Source: Lithospermum erythrorhizon
Taxonomy: Eukaryota; Streptophyta; Magnoliopsida; Boraginales; Boraginaceae
Length of the DNA: 64,000 nt
NCBI GenBank assembly: GCA_019722365.1
Contig: JADFUC010000511.1
Span: 1,674,001-1,738,000, forward strand
Direction: 5' to 3'
The position numbers and the translations under genes were made by a program. Below, in pieces: positions 51,084-64,000 of the stretch; the stretch's first letter is position 1; every line of letters starts with the position of its first letter. The notes beneath the pieces are model-generated. The model was not told where the DNA came from and made no database searches. It saw nothing but the letters and a program-made list of their open reading frames with translations.

Positions 51084-53215
51084 GTGCCTTGTGTTGCACA
51101 TTATTCACCTTTTTTGGTTTTACCTATTCGATTCAAATACGTGTTAAACTCAATTTTACATACTCTTACGGGTTTTATCCAATCTCATAATATACTTTGC
51201 AAAATGTTGAATATAAAAATATTGTATTTTTATTTATATGCCTTCATTTCTGGTAGAAATGAAAATCTTGAAAAGATAATTAAAAACATTACTATTTCAA
51301 ATTCGCTATTCTAAATAAAGAATGAAGAATATTACTTTTAGTTCATCATGATGTCCAATTTCCAAATTTTACATCGTAATAGAGTCCGGAAATTTCACTC
51401 AATTATATTATTGGATGCTAATTTTGCTATAAATATGGTTCTTCTTTAATATATATAGTACAGTAATATATATAAGTCCTTCCGTATTATCTAAGAAATG
51501 TTTTGATGAGCTTATCTTATCATACTATACGGTATAACTTTAAAAAAAAAATAGCTTATCTTATTTTTTACATTTTAAACATTTTATTTGAATAAGATAA
51601 TTATATAGTCCAACTTCAAAATACAACATTTCATGTTGAAATTTAAATAAGTAGGTACTGTATTTAACTTGTGTAGTAAGATTTTATGAGTCGTATACTG
51701 CAATAATTGAGTAACACTTCAGTTGCACCAAGAATGGTAGTGGCATCAACTTCCTATGTTGTTAATTTATGACAAATATAAAATGAAGGAAAATACGAAG
51801 ATTTTCAATTGAATCGGCCACGTTTATCTCAAGAGAGTAATTGTCACCCTCAATAGTATGAGTACTTAACCTTAATTAAATATAATTGCAGGCCTAAGCA
51901 ACGACGACCATTCCTTCTTTCTTTGTTTATATCGCTAATTAATAGCTAGTGGTCGGAGCGGACAAAGCATTGTGAAAGGTTCTCTTTAACTATTGAAATT
52001 GCCCACTTACTAACCTATTCAATGCACATATATCATACGGAGGACGCACCTATATATCAACTATACATGAAAATTGTCCATATAGATTTTTTTCAGGTGA
52101 ATAAAATTAGCCATAAATGTATTAATAATATATAATCAGTTGAAATTCGTAATTGAAATTTTCAATACCGATATATTACTCTAATTTAAAGATCAAAAGA
52201 ATAATAATATATACTCCCTCCATCCCACAAAGATTGTCCACTTTTTTTTGTAACTTTAATTTCAACTTGACTTTAAATATTTTTGTTGTGTATAATATTT
52301 TTATTAAAATATATTAATTGAAAGCATTTCAAATGTATTTTCTATCGATATAGCTTATCAAGATTATATAATACAAACAAAAAATATATTAAAATTTTCT
52401 TATTGAATCTTTGTGGATCAGAGGAAGTAGTTCCGTTTGAAAAAATAATGTAGAAGAAATAAAAGTACTTAGATAAAACTTCTACTACAATCAAAGCAAG
52501 TGGTTCCACTGTTTGATTGATTAGTGATAACCACTTCTATGATAAAATTATGAATTACAATGGTAGTGATTAAATAAAAACTAAGATGTTTGCTTGATGT
52601 ATGTAGTTGTACGTTAAAACTGTAGAATTGAATACGATAGAGGAGATAGAAATGTTAGAAAAAATTATACATATTAAAAGAGTTGGATGTGCATCATATT
52701 GTTAGACATGTGACATAATAATAGTACAGTTTTTTGCATTCAACGGTTGATTGATAAGTTAGAACTTAGAAGTGAGATCATTTAATTAAACAAAGCTATT
52801 AGATGTGTAAACATTTATTGAATTATTAAGTGAAACCCAAATAACAAGAGATAAAGTGTTCAAATGAGGTGTTTAAACATCTACTTTGTGAACGTATTCT
52901 TAGAAGTAGAGGAAATCACGGTAATGCAATTATTCTTAACATAGAAACGCGGGTTGAGTGTATATCTTTTCAATAATGCAATGATTTATGCCAAAGTTTT
53001 GTGCATGGAGCAGTGGGATTCGATATATACAATAGAATCATAAAAAGAATAGAAGGAATTAGCTTTATGTTGGAGAAAAGTACGTCCCGTGACGGGGACC
53101 TATTTGTCACATGTAGCTCATTGCATAATACTATATACTCCGTGTTCGATAATATCGTATGACATTTGAATTGACCTCTAAAACTTAATTACTCGCTTAT
53201 CATTTCAACGTTTGA
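51084..53215. other. Intergenic, no gene recognised
   Basis: AT-rich DNA between DUF1685 copy 2 and the CACTA element. It holds one MITE (52214-52427) and no convincing reading frame. Confidence 0.5.
52214..52427. mobile_element. Stowaway-like MITE
   Basis: The left end 'ctccctccatcccacaaaga' and right end 'tctttgtggatcagaggaag' are inverted repeats of about 24 bp with few mismatches. The element is 214 bp, AT-rich and non-coding. It is flanked by TA on both sides (52212-52213 and 52428-52429), the Stowaway/Tc1-mariner target duplication. Confidence 0.85.
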
Positions 53216-53720
53216 CACTACTGTAAAATGCAGCGATCGGGTCCGATATCGACATCCTACCGACGCTTACGCTACAGCCTCTGTCAAGGTAGAATAGTTT
53301 CAGATACCTAATCGGTCCTAATCGGCCGACACTAAATCCTTACACCGACACGAAACCGATAATTACATGAGATAACTACTTTACCATCGTCTTCGGGCTT
53401 TACCGACACCACACCGACGCCATATAACATTTTAATTTCTTTTTCGATTTATTTTATTAATGACACTTTGTGGTTATAATTTCATTTTTGAATTATTTTT
53501 ACCGACACTATACCGACAATGATCACTAATTTCATTTTTGATTTATTTTGTATTACCTACACTATACCGACACTATACAATTAATTTTATTTTTGATTTA
53601 TTTTATTATCTACACTCTACCGATAATTACATGAATATAATAATCGCCAATGTTGAAAATCGACACAAACCGACACCACATTTGGACATAAACCCGACGC
53701 TAATTCGACACTATATACGA
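53216..53720 (+). repeat. CACTA left terminus and subterminal repeat cluster
   Basis: After the CACTA end come about ten variants of 'accgacactataccgac' or 'accgacaccacaccgac' in 500 bp. In En/Spm such repeats bind the element-encoded TNPA protein. Here they are only inferred to be binding sites. Confidence 0.7.
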
Positions 53721-56621
53721 CACCACCAGAAATTTTCCAAAATTTACGCAGCTCGGATGCCGCAACATTTGCAAAACCAGCCGCAAAATTACAATAATAC
53801 CCAAAAACAAACAACATACAAAAAACATCAAAACAATATATAAACATCAAACAAAAATATCAAATATAAACATCAACCAAAAATAATAACACACAAAATA
53901 CTATCTAACAAAAATGAACAATAATATAAAGACTAAACAAAATTAATAAATAATAAACAATATCCAAAAATCATCAATATAAACATCAAAATTATCACCT
54001 TTTCTCTTTTGGATAATTTTCCCTACAATAAACGAAACGTAGAATAATATTATTACACATGAAGATAAAAAATTAGAGAGAGACATAAAAACGAAATGTA
54101 AATAAAATTAAACAAAAATAATTAGATAGACATAAAATGTAACAAAATAATTACCTTCAAAAAATTTTCCTACTAAATGAAACAATATATCAAGGCTCAG
54201 ATCATAAATACTGGGGAGCATCTAACAAAATAATTACCCCAAATAAATTCTCCCTATAAAAGCAAAACAATTAAAGAAAGCTTAGTAGCCATTATTATAA
54301 AATTAAACAAAACAATAAGTAAATTATACTGAGGTTGAAAATTGTGAAAATTAAAATGTAAAATATAGTGATTGCGATATTAGAAGTGTTTATATAAATG
54401 AAGGGCCGAAGTTCTCAAATTTAAGCCGGATCACGCCTATACCGACACCACCAGACTCCGACACCACGTGCGTAAATATTTTTAAAATTCTCGCACTTTA
54501 TTTTAAGCGAATCCTCGAAAATTTTGGATACCGATTTACCCGACACTATACCGACGCCATATCAATAATGTAATCGCACATACCGGCCACCTAACTGACA
54601 CATAACCGACACCATTCCTTCTTCTATAATCGCTTACAATGATTATGTTATGCTTACTTAACACACGAACATTCAATAGCCCTAATAATACGTAAGGACG
54701 AACACCGCATTTCTTCACACCATCATATACTTGTTTTAAACACAAACACTTAATCGCTTTTACTTGAAGTGAATAAGACGAATGGAATATCGATAGGCTT
54801 TCATTTTCAAATCCAAGAAACCATACAAATAATCCTCAAAACAAATAGTATTTCTCTCAAAATTTTGCAACTCGTTGAAATGAAACATTTAGAAGTTTTT
54901 ACTAGTATCGATTATTACACGAAAAACTTGCAACAAAATGTTGGATCCTAATTCTTCCGAGGTTTCACTACTAGTATTGTTCCCGAAATAGCCTCTCCTC
55001 CTAGCCCAAATTATTCCGGTAAATCCTCGACGCCAAGACGCAAGATCACTACCGTGTCCGAATCATCTTCGCAACAAATTGAATATCCCTTCCGCAACGA
55101 CATGTCAACATCGCTCTCTCCGATGGATCCACAAGAACAAAGCGGCGTTGTTGCTCCTCTTGAAAGATGTCTTCAGATGAAGTCGACACATCAACATTTT
55201 GCACATGCATTCAACTGAAATAGGCTTCTAAAGATCTGCCTCTACCGCAACACACCACCGCTTATGCTCTCTACTCAATGGTATGTAATAAGATAGTATA
55301 CTTGTCATACCGCGACAAGCAGGGGATAAAGGGGTCATCCTTGAGGCTCGGCTTTGTATTTGGATTTTGAACCATCTGCCTCGATGTATTTCAGATCCAC
55401 CTGTCAGGTCAAACCAATAACACTCAAGAGTACAACTTTATCACGTATAAATATACGACAATTCCCAAATCTCTATGACCCCATAATAATCAACATATCA
55501 TCATCATCGTGAGCGGTGAACCTTAACACACACTCCGCTATCAGAAGCGCCTCTTGTTACGATCACTCCCTCTAATGTCAAAGTAGTACCTATCGACGAA
55601 TAGTCTCCTCAGACTGCTTGATTTCAGAGTCGGCCCACTTGCAAGTGTCCCGAGAGGTGTGCAAGCTGCTCTCCATATTATTCCATATATGATTCTGAAA
55701 CCATTTATCAAATTTAAGCTTCCACGCCGTGATTTATTTGTTCCTCCGCTAAACGAGGCCGCAAATCCTTCAATCAAATCACGGTACATCCGCGATATAA
55801 GTTATTTGTTTAGTTAACTATTATAATAATTTACAAATTCATTTGTTATTGAACATTGGGCATATACACTTAATGTATTCCTCAGATTTTGGGGCGCTGC
55901 TTTCACAAAATATACGATGCTACGCTGTATTGCTCAAGGGTCATGAAATATCGCGTTTCACTTCAAACGGCTCGCCCGTAACGAAACACCGCAAAGTAGT
56001 CAGATCTTCCGCATTTGGTACATCGTACCTCCCAGACGATTTAAGTCCGCTTCACCTTCTCAAGTACATTGAATGTAAGTTTGAAACCCCTTTTAACTAA
56101 ATACGCCGCATATCAATTCCCTTCAACACGCGCCTTTTGTCTTACCATTTTCTTCAATCCCCTAAGAATCGCAAAACACGTAAGGTTAGCTATATAATTA
56201 GATAGATAAACCAAAGAATCAACATATATATATTAATAAAGTCAATACTCACGACTCAAACGGGTACATCCATCTATATATCGCACAGACCTCCATTAAG
56301 CGCCTATAAGGCAAACGTATCAGAAAAGGCTTCCATCACATCAAAGAACGCCGCGGAATATTGTCTCCATCTGCAAATTATCTCAATAATATTACGTAGC
56401 CTCACGCCATTCCATACATAAGAGTTGTTGATGAAATGTCGCGAAAGAAAAAACACCACTCTGTTACGGTTTCCCATATCTTATCGGGCAAGATACATCA
56501 AGTCCGATTAAGTAATTTCACACAATAATATGCAATATCGTGGACTTTTCACCACAATAGGTCTACATTTTCAAGCACATCTCAAATGCTCAAGCGTGAT
56601 CCATCGGGTAATTCGAGGCGG

Positions 56622-58408
56622 CTAACCAACTCCTAAACTCTTCTGCCAGGTTGTCAGGTTGGGTATACAAAGCCCTCGTTTCGCTTTCTTTCTCCCACTA
56701 ATCTCATGCATATGCAATTGGGGTCGTGAACAATGAGTTTCAAGGTCAATTTTGTCCTGCTCATTATCTTTTGTTTTTCCTGGAACATCCACTACAATGT
56801 GTAATAGGTTCTCACCATTGTTCTTCTCTGTATGCACGGGTCGATAAGCCAGGTCTCGATCTTGTTCAGACCAACAACTCAAATCCTGCACATACTCCTC
56901 TCAGACCAGCTATGACAATATTATACCCCGCAGCCTTGTTCCGTATGTCCGCCCGCCCAAACACGCCGATCCAATAAAGATACAAGATTATATACCTCGC
57001 CTCCAAAGTAGTGAGGCTCGTCAGACAAATTGATGTTCGGCCCCTTGACAACGAGATTCTTGCATCCTAAACGGATGTCCACGGGAAGAAAGTGATCGTG
57101 ACAATCAAACCATGAAAATTTCCGACCTCTCCTCAGAGTCGAAAAGCTTTAGTATTAAGGCCAGTCACCTGACAAGCCACCTACTACGTGTGTCTAAACC
57201 GTATAACATTCCGTGACGCAGGAAAATCACTAATCGCCCACACATCAGCAACCCGCATGTCAAATTTCCGCCCCTAGACGATCGAACGCCTCGGCTACCC
57301 GCATGCCACAGCCTCCTTCAACTCATCAAATCCGTACGGAAAAATATCTATATCTCCCTAGAGTAGGTCCGGTATAATCATGGATAAGAATGTATATGGC
57401 CTTTCCATGCACACAATCCGTGGTAAATTGTACACATTATAGTAATAACCTGCCACAGGAATATCATGCCCAAACTTCCCCAAAAGGTACAAACCATCTC
57501 AGACACAAACCGATGCTTAACATTTCTTTGCCCGCCTCCAAAATCTGGATATGTTGCATCAAAGTTTCCACGCCGCCTCCATCCTCGGGCGCACATCCAA
57601 CTATCATCTGTATGGACCATGGTGCCATGTTGTCCCCGAACCGTCTTTTCTTGGATATTATACACCGAAGCAGTCGACAAGCACGACATATATATCAAAA
57701 CCTTTCTTGCACCCGGTTTACGTTGTTCCTCCCTCTTCCTCGTGACTGGCTTTCTCCACAAAAACGCACATGCCTCCAACTGCTCATCCTTTGTAAACAA
57801 CATACAATTATTCACACACGATGAATTTTTTGTTTAGGCTAAAGAATAAAATACTCAATAATTTCTTTTGCCTCATAGAAATCATTTGGAATGTTCTCTC
57901 CTCATTAGGACAAAGAACGCTTTGATTAAAGAAATCCACCTTTGGAAATATCATAGATATTTGCGACATTCGCATAAGACTAACTAACTGGTTATTATTG
58001 ATAACTTTCAGGAATTCAAGGTAACCATCCCATAACGGTTGGCTTACGCTCCATCAAGTCATATAGTATGTTCTCATTGCTGATTGGATCTTCTCTAATC
58101 CCGCCATATATTCTTCATTAGTGTACCACCAAATTCAAATTGTCCACATTACGTAAGTTTAACCATCCTCAACCATATGCATATATCGTTCCCCCCAAAT
58201 AAACCATCCTCAACTATATGCATATCGGTTCCTCAAATCCAACTCTAGAAGATGTTTCTGCTACATCGTAAACATTATGACGAACATGATAATCTTCACT
58301 GCGTAATTCTGTGATGTAATATCCTTCCACAAAGCCATTAGACAACAAATGCGCCTCCACTTGACTAATGTCATACACTTTGCCGTTTTTGCACCTCCAT
58401 ACCGACAT
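56622..58408 (-). pseudogene. TNP2-like CACTA transposase remnant
   Basis: Reading down the minus strand, 58408-58214 holds a frame (VEAHLLSNGFVEGYYI) that may be the N-terminal transposase-associated region. 57566-57490 gives FDATYPDFGGGQRNVKHRFV, matching the TNP2 block around 'FDS-YP-FA-D-RNVRLGL'. 57419-57381 holds GLCAWKGHIHSYP (the 'LPPGLCM...' block). 56813-56700 gives ENLLHIVVDVPGKTKDNEQD with KIDLE following, equivalent to 'ICDNIVGTLLNIPGKTKD...RLDL'. The order and strand agree. Frameshifts separate the blocks, so it is not functional. Further remnants may extend down to about 55500. Confidence 0.7.
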
Positions 58409-58444
58409 CTTATCATTCTACCTAATCCTCTCAGATAGCATGGT

Positions 58445-60454
58445 TTTCTCGCAACCTCACGAAACCGACTAAACTCAGATACGCAGATCTACATAACTAT
58501 CTCTGACTATAACGATTATACATCCAAGAACGATCTTTAGACATTTTCCTAAATATATTGAAATTGACATAATTAATCAATATAATCGAATATAATTAAT
58601 CAGACATTAAAGTAAACCCTAAATTTTGAAATAAAACTAATTAAAATGAAAAAAAATAAATACTGACATATAATCAGCATACTTGGACATTACTCGACAT
58701 AATTGCACATAATCGGAATAAATACTGACATAATTGGACATAATCAATATAATTGAACATAATTGAATATAATTGAACATAAATAATTGTCACTGTAGTT
58801 AAACCCTAGATTTGCAATTGAAATGAATTAAACCCAAAAAATAAACAACATATATACACATAATCAATATAATCGAACATAAAATATCAAAAAACATACC
58901 TGTGATTCGGAGTTCGCAGCGGGGGGATCGGCGGCGGTGGATCGGGTTTGTTTTTAATCATCCGCATTTTTGACTTTATATATTAACTATTATAGTTGTT
59001 CGTGGCAGTTGCATGTTGTCGGCACCGACACTATACCGACACCACCAAACCTCGACATAATTGCTTCTTATTTTTCATATTAACCTAATTATTCAACGAT
59101 AATAAATATATTATATTCCAAATTAGTTATATATTAAATAATATATATTATAAGCATAAAAATATTCACGCCGATAATACCATACCACGATGTAAAATAG
59201 TCGAAGTTATACTCGACTATATGATCACAAAAATCGAATCTTTACGAATATTTTTTTTTATAATTTTAATAATATATTTAATGATTATAAGTCATAATAA
59301 TTGATTACATTACTTAAACTAAATTAAAGAAGAAAAATGATTTTATTATTGATTACCTACACCGGACCGACACTATACCCCGACACCACACCGACAATCT
59401 CACCGACACCAAGCTCATCCAAACCTCGATACTAAACCGACACCACCCCACACCCTGAACCCTCACACTTTCCGACACTATACCGACATCTAATCTCGAC
59501 ACCGCCTCGGCTAATCTATCGCTAATCAGATGCTGTACTTCAAATTTGTTCAACATCACTGCTTTATACAACCTATAAAACACAAATCAAACAAATATAA
59601 ACAACCAAACTATAAACATAACAAGCATAAACATCAAAATATAAATACAAATCATTCAAATGAAAATATAACACATAAATCAAAACTATCAACATAAAAT
59701 ATCCATAAAACCAATAAAACTATCTCCATAAATCAATATCCATAAATCAATACAAATCAATATAAAAATATCCATAAATCAATCCATAAACCATAAAACT
59801 ATCAACATCTAACTCCGGGGCCGCAAATCACTAATGGGGTCTGTGCGGGGCCGAGCCTCGGGCGCACGGGTCTGGCTTCAAAGCATAATGGCTGGGCGAG
59901 GCGCCAGAATTTCGAGTCGAAGCCTGGCCGGTAGATGGGGCTGAATGGATGACAGCTCGTGACGAAGTCAATACTAATGACGGGCCGGGAGGACGAAATG
60001 CGCAATCACCGCAGTACTTCCCTATGTAACCTCGAACATCGCTGCCTGGGCCAAGCTACCCGATTCTTGAGGCCAAAGAATCTCTTCCTCAGATTTCACC
60101 AAGCCTCGAAGCGCTGTTTTCGGGCCGACTCGATAACCGACGCTGACATCCTCAAGGCCGGAGTCGGTTCCGATGGACCGTAATCCATCAATATCTTACC
60201 GCTGGCAACTGCCCCTCTAGCATCCGACCTTTCTCCAAACCCACCTCGACAGGCCGAGTTCAGATCCACAAGTGCTCTCATTCCCCATGTGAGTTTTACT
60301 CATCCTGCTCAGACAAGGAACAAGATCAAGGTGACTCATCCTTGAGAATTTATACAAATATAAAAAATGAAGCAATAACATATAAAAAAACATATTAAAA
60401 AAACTTTTAAATTTAATGTATAAAAATTTTAAACTTACTAAACTTGACACAAAG
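58445..60454. repeat. CACTA internal tandem duplication, copy A
   Basis: This block begins near 'cctcacgaaaccgactaaactc' and is repeated from about 60460. Shared segments in order are 'ataacgattatacatccaag', 'gactttatatattaacta', the CCGACACTA cluster, an A-rich 'ataaacatcaaaatataaa' stretch and a GC-rich exon-like part. The copies differ by many indels. Confidence 0.8.
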
Positions 60455-62353
60455 TGACGGTTTCTTCTAACCTCACGAAAACTTACTAAACTCAGAGATA
60501 CGCAGGATTCAAATAACTATCCTGACCATAACGATTATACATCCAAGAACGACTGACATTTTCCCTAAATCTATTGAAATTGACATAATTAATTCAATAT
60601 AATTGAACATAATTAACTGTATTAAGTAAACCCTAAATTTGGAATGTCAAAAACGAATTAAATGAAAAATAAATACTGGACATAATCAAGTATTATAAAT
60701 ACTTGACATACTTGGACATAATTGCACATATAATCGAATAAATACTGACATAATTGCACATAATTGAATATAATTGAACATAAATAATTGTTATAGTTAA
60801 ACCCTAGATTTGCAATTGAAATGAATTAAACCCAAAAAAACAACATATATACACACATACAATTGAATATAAAATATCAAAACATACCTAGATTCGAGTT
60901 CGTGGGGGACGTGGGGCGTTGTGGATCATATTGTTTTAATCGACCGCATTTTCGACTTTATATATTAACTATGGTGTCGGTCCGTATAGTGTCGTATAAC
61001 TTTACATTTATACCGTCTCTTATTTTTTCATATTAACCTAATTATTCAACGATAATAAATATATTCTATTCCAAATTAGTTATATATTAACCAATATATA
61101 TTATAAGCATAAAAACATTCACGTATAATAGTCATAATCAGATAGTATATTTGTATAAATAGCTCTATTATACTTTACTATATGATCATGTAATCATTCT
61201 TTACTTAATATTTTTTAATAATTTTTAATAATATATTTTATTTGATTATAAGTCATAATAATTGGATTAAATTACTTAAAACTAAATTAAAAGAAGAAAA
61301 TTGATTTTCATTATTGATCACCGACACCGGACCGACACTAAACCGACACTCACACCGACACTGACCGATACCAAGCTCATCCAAGCCCCCCGACACTAAA
61401 CCCGATGACCACCCCGACACCCCAAACCCCTACACTTTCCCCAACACTCATACCGACATCCGGCTAATTCGCCTCGACACCTATATTCTATGTAATCGCA
61501 TTCCGTAAACTTCGGTCGCTTTTAACATGTCGCTTTTATACGTACCCTATAAACACAAATCAAAACAACATAAACAAATCAAACCATAAACATAACAAAG
61601 ATAAACATCAAAATATAAACACAACTATTCAAAATGAAAATATAAATACAAATCAAACTATCAACATAAAATATCCATAAACCATAAAAAACCACTAAAA
61701 ACTATCTCCATAAATCAATATCCATAAATCAATACAAAAATTAATATAAAATATCCATAAATCAACTCGTATGTACGTAAATCACTAAAAGCTCTGGTCT
61801 CATGGGCCGAGCCTCGCTAACGGGGTCCTGGGTGGCGGATGTGGCTGGATGAAGGTCAGAACTATGGAGTCGCAAGTTCGGGCCGAAGCCACTAATGACA
61901 GCTCGGGAGGATTTAAATGCAAAGAATCATCGCAGCCCTACGTAACCCCCTGAACATCGCGTCAGCTTGGGCCACTGCATTTCCGAGGCCCGCAACCTTC
62001 TTCTCGAAGCCGCCTTGTTCTTCGCCTCGGATCGGCTACAACCGACATCAGATAACCTCAAGGGCGGAGCCTGGTTCCGGCGGGACCGTAATCCATCAAC
62101 ATCTCAGCCGCCGTATAACTGCCCCAGCATCCGCCTTTCACCTCGGCCCGACAGGCCGAAGTCAAGATTCATGCCTTGTCCCACGGAGCCTTTGTAGAAT
62201 GGATCCAAGTCCGGCTCTGTACTTCTCAAGGAACAAAACCGCCGCGACTCATCCCGCAGGGGTTATAATGTAACATAAAATGAAATATAAGTAACATATA
62301 AAAAACATATTAAAAAAAACGCTTAAATTTAATGTATAAAATTTTAAACTTAC
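60455..62353. repeat. CACTA internal tandem duplication, copy B
   Basis: Second copy of 58445-60454 in the same orientation. Its GC-rich part (61780-62275) corresponds to 59810-60270 in copy A, and both copies end in 'ttaatgtataaaa' plus 'ttttaaacttac'. Confidence 0.8.
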
Positions 62354-62559
62354 AAAAGCGCTTCCAATGTGTCAGAATTTCGGCCGGTTCGCTGCTCGCC
62401 TTTTCCTTCTTCTTGCTCAGATCGAGACGAATGTTCAACCGCTGGCTGACGCTTCCTACCTCCTCAATACCAGCGGAATTAAAATACATAGTTAATAACT
62501 GGCCAATATTGAAAAATAAAAATTAACAAAACCAAATCCAAACTTACCTCATCAGCTGA

Positions 62560-62760
62560 GCCTCTCGTGCCCCTTTGCTCCCTGTGGAATGCTTCAGCCC
62601 ATCGTGCCCGCCTAACCGAGTCATGTTCGGCCGGTTCTTCCTGGGAGACGATCACGCTTCATCCGGACACCAAAGAGTCAAGACATACTTCGGCAGGATC
62701 TAACGCACACTTCTTCACCGAGTTTTACCGCCACTTAGGAGCCATAAAAACCTGCATTTT
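62560..62760 (-). pseudogene. Possible second CACTA protein fragment (Transposase_24-like)
   Basis: The minus strand translates to a stretch like KNRPNMTRLGGHDGLKHSTG. This resembles the 'NR-N...GGSKS' block of the Transposase_24 (PF03004) proteins that accompany TNP2 in plant CACTA elements. The GC-rich parts of the duplicated copies may be further exons of the same gene. The match is short, so this is tentative. Confidence 0.4.
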
Positions 62761-62779
62761 GAATATCATTCAAATTCTA

Positions 62780-63420
62780 TCAAAATTAAAATAAAATCAA
62801 TTCAATTCAATCAAATCCAATTCGTCCAATTCAAACAACATTCAAACTCAAATCTAATTCAACAATATTTCGATCTACTTCAAACAAGATTCAAACTAAT
62901 ACTTTATCATTCAATCTTAAATTCAATTCGATGACCCCAAATATAATTCAAACTATATCAAATTCAAACTTAATCAAATTCAATTCAAATACAATTCAAT
63001 TCCCTATTCAATTCCAACATTCAATTCTTAATTCAATGCAATTAAACCGAATAAATCCAATTCAATTAATTCAATCTAACTCTAACATTTAAACCGAATA
63101 AATCCAACATTCAATTCTAATTGAAAACAAATTAACAAATTTAAAAAACAAATTAAACCAAATTAAATTCATTCCAATTCAAACAAATGTATTAATTCAA
63201 TTCAATCCAACATTCAATCTAATCCAACATTTATCTGCACTAATTCAATTCAATTAAAAACAAATTAAATCGACAATTCCAATATTCAATTCTAATTCAA
63301 TCCTTTTATTAATTATATTATCAATTCTAATAAAAAATATATTATCAATTTCCAATTCAACTTTATTAAACATATATTATCAATTCACTGAACTTTATTA
63401 AACATATATTATCAATTCTA
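62780..63420. repeat. AATTCAA-type degenerate minisatellite
   Basis: About 640 bp made almost entirely of variations on 'attcaattcaa', 'aatccaattc' and 'caaactcaaat'. It has almost no G on the plus strand. It lies inside the CACTA element near its right end. Confidence 0.85.
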
Positions 63421-63850
63421 ATAAAAATACAAGTAATTATAAAAATAAATGAATTAAAAAATTAAACCAAAAAACTTAAAAAAATAAAATAAAATAAAAG
63501 TCGTACTTTTCCAAGGCGGGTAGCGCGGGCTTCAAAAGGGCGTCATGTGTGGGGCGGGCGGCGGTGGCGCCGGTAAACCCACGACGGAAGGGACCAAAGG
63601 GATTGGTGTATTTGGGTTCTATGCTGATTAAAAAATGATTTTTTTTATATATAATACCATATCAAGTTTGTCCGGTATATACACTAATTTTGATTTTTTA
63701 ACACAATCAAATTTCTACACCACCACGCCATTATCACATCAAAAGGCCCAAAGAAAAATTTAAACGGGCCTTAAAAATCGACACTATACCGACTACGGGT
63801 GTCGACACCATAGTCCGCTTTCAAGAGCGAGTCTCAAACAACGCCTCCTG

Positions 63851-64000
63851 TAAAAGAGCACGTATATAATAGTATCACTAATACGTATGTATACATACAC
63901 CATACATGTTCACTTTATGTTAAATCTAAGAATAGTGGATCATGTCTACGGTAACTTTGTTACACGGATTTCATTATTACAATTATAAAAGGTTATAGTA
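63851..64000. other. Right edge of window, nothing recognised
   Basis: Short AT-rich stretch after the last CCGACACTA-type repeats. The CACTA terminus may lie here or beyond, but no matching inverted end is visible. Confidence 0.4.

Larger units (their letters stand above)
53216..63850 (-). mobile_element. CACTA (En/Spm) DNA transposon, degenerate
   Basis: The left end reads CACTACTGTAAAATGCAGCG, matching the plant CACTA terminus style CACTACTAGAAAATGC. Clusters of a short repeat, CCGACACTATACCGACACC and variants, lie at 53220-53720, 54430-54620, 59015-59060, 59355-59500, 61315-61470 and 63778-63810. This is the subterminal repeat pattern of CACTA elements. TNP2-type transposase remnants read on the minus strand at 55.5-58.4 kb, and a second coding region lies at 59.8-62.8 kb. 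I could not find a clean right terminus, so it may be eroded or lie beyond the window. All coding parts are broken. Confidence 0.75.

Noticed and set aside
53538..53850. Overlapping frames of 101 codons (+) and 77 codons (-) in the CCGACACTA region
   Set aside because: They are made of subterminal repeats and A-rich low-complexity sequence with no conserved motif.
63820..63845. 'ctcctgtaaaagag' as the right end of the CACTA element
   Set aside because: It resembles the left end in direct, not inverted, orientation and lacks the terminal TAGTG, so it cannot serve as a terminal inverted repeat.

Overview
The window is plant nuclear DNA, almost certainly from a dicot. It has spliced genes with GT-AG introns of about 70-150 bp, plant-specific families (MAX2 F-box, DUF688, DUF1685, plant cysteine oxidase), and a heavy load of decayed plant transposons. 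Recurrent short motifs such as ACGGAGTA and Stowaway-type ends would fit Caryophyllales, but that placement is a guess.

Six protein-coding loci can be supported. They are MAX2, an intronless strigolactone/karrikin F-box gene (6640-8739, +); a three-exon DUF688 gene with a probable leader intron (15966-17987, +); a plant cysteine oxidase that looks like a pseudogene (18930-20028, -); a complete ten-exon mitochondrial aspartate aminotransferase (28677-31983, -); and two intronless DUF1685 paralogues in the same orientation (42410-43120 and 50189-50947, -).

Most of the rest is mobile DNA. 10466-14287 is an L1-type LINE with an intact 15-bp target duplication. 20870-26040 is an old Ty1-copia element with both LTRs, on the minus strand, next to the PCO gene. 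26150-27790 is a hAT (ZMYM1/DUF4371-type) transposase relic. 34553-36975 is a Mutator-like foldback element. 40240-40600 is a GGTT/CGG-rich non-autonomous element. 45460-48530 is a second copia element, internally deleted, lying between the two DUF1685 genes. 53216 to about 63850 is a large CACTA (En/Spm) element with TNP2-like remnants, CCGACACTA subterminal repeats and an internal tandem duplication of about 2 kb. Two Stowaway-like MITEs and several tandem repeats complete the picture.

The host genes show no operon-like logic. They are independent genes separated by transposon blocks. I found no convincing new molecular system. The most notable points are the broken PCO gene beside the copia insertion, the DUF1685 pair with a shared core-promoter block, possible upstream in-frame starts of MAX2, the decoy splice donor created by a duplication in the aminotransferase gene, and the internal architecture of the CACTA and Mutator-like elements. 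All exon boundaries were read by eye from splice consensus, reading phase and protein-family similarity. Transposon boundaries marked approximate could be off by tens of bases.
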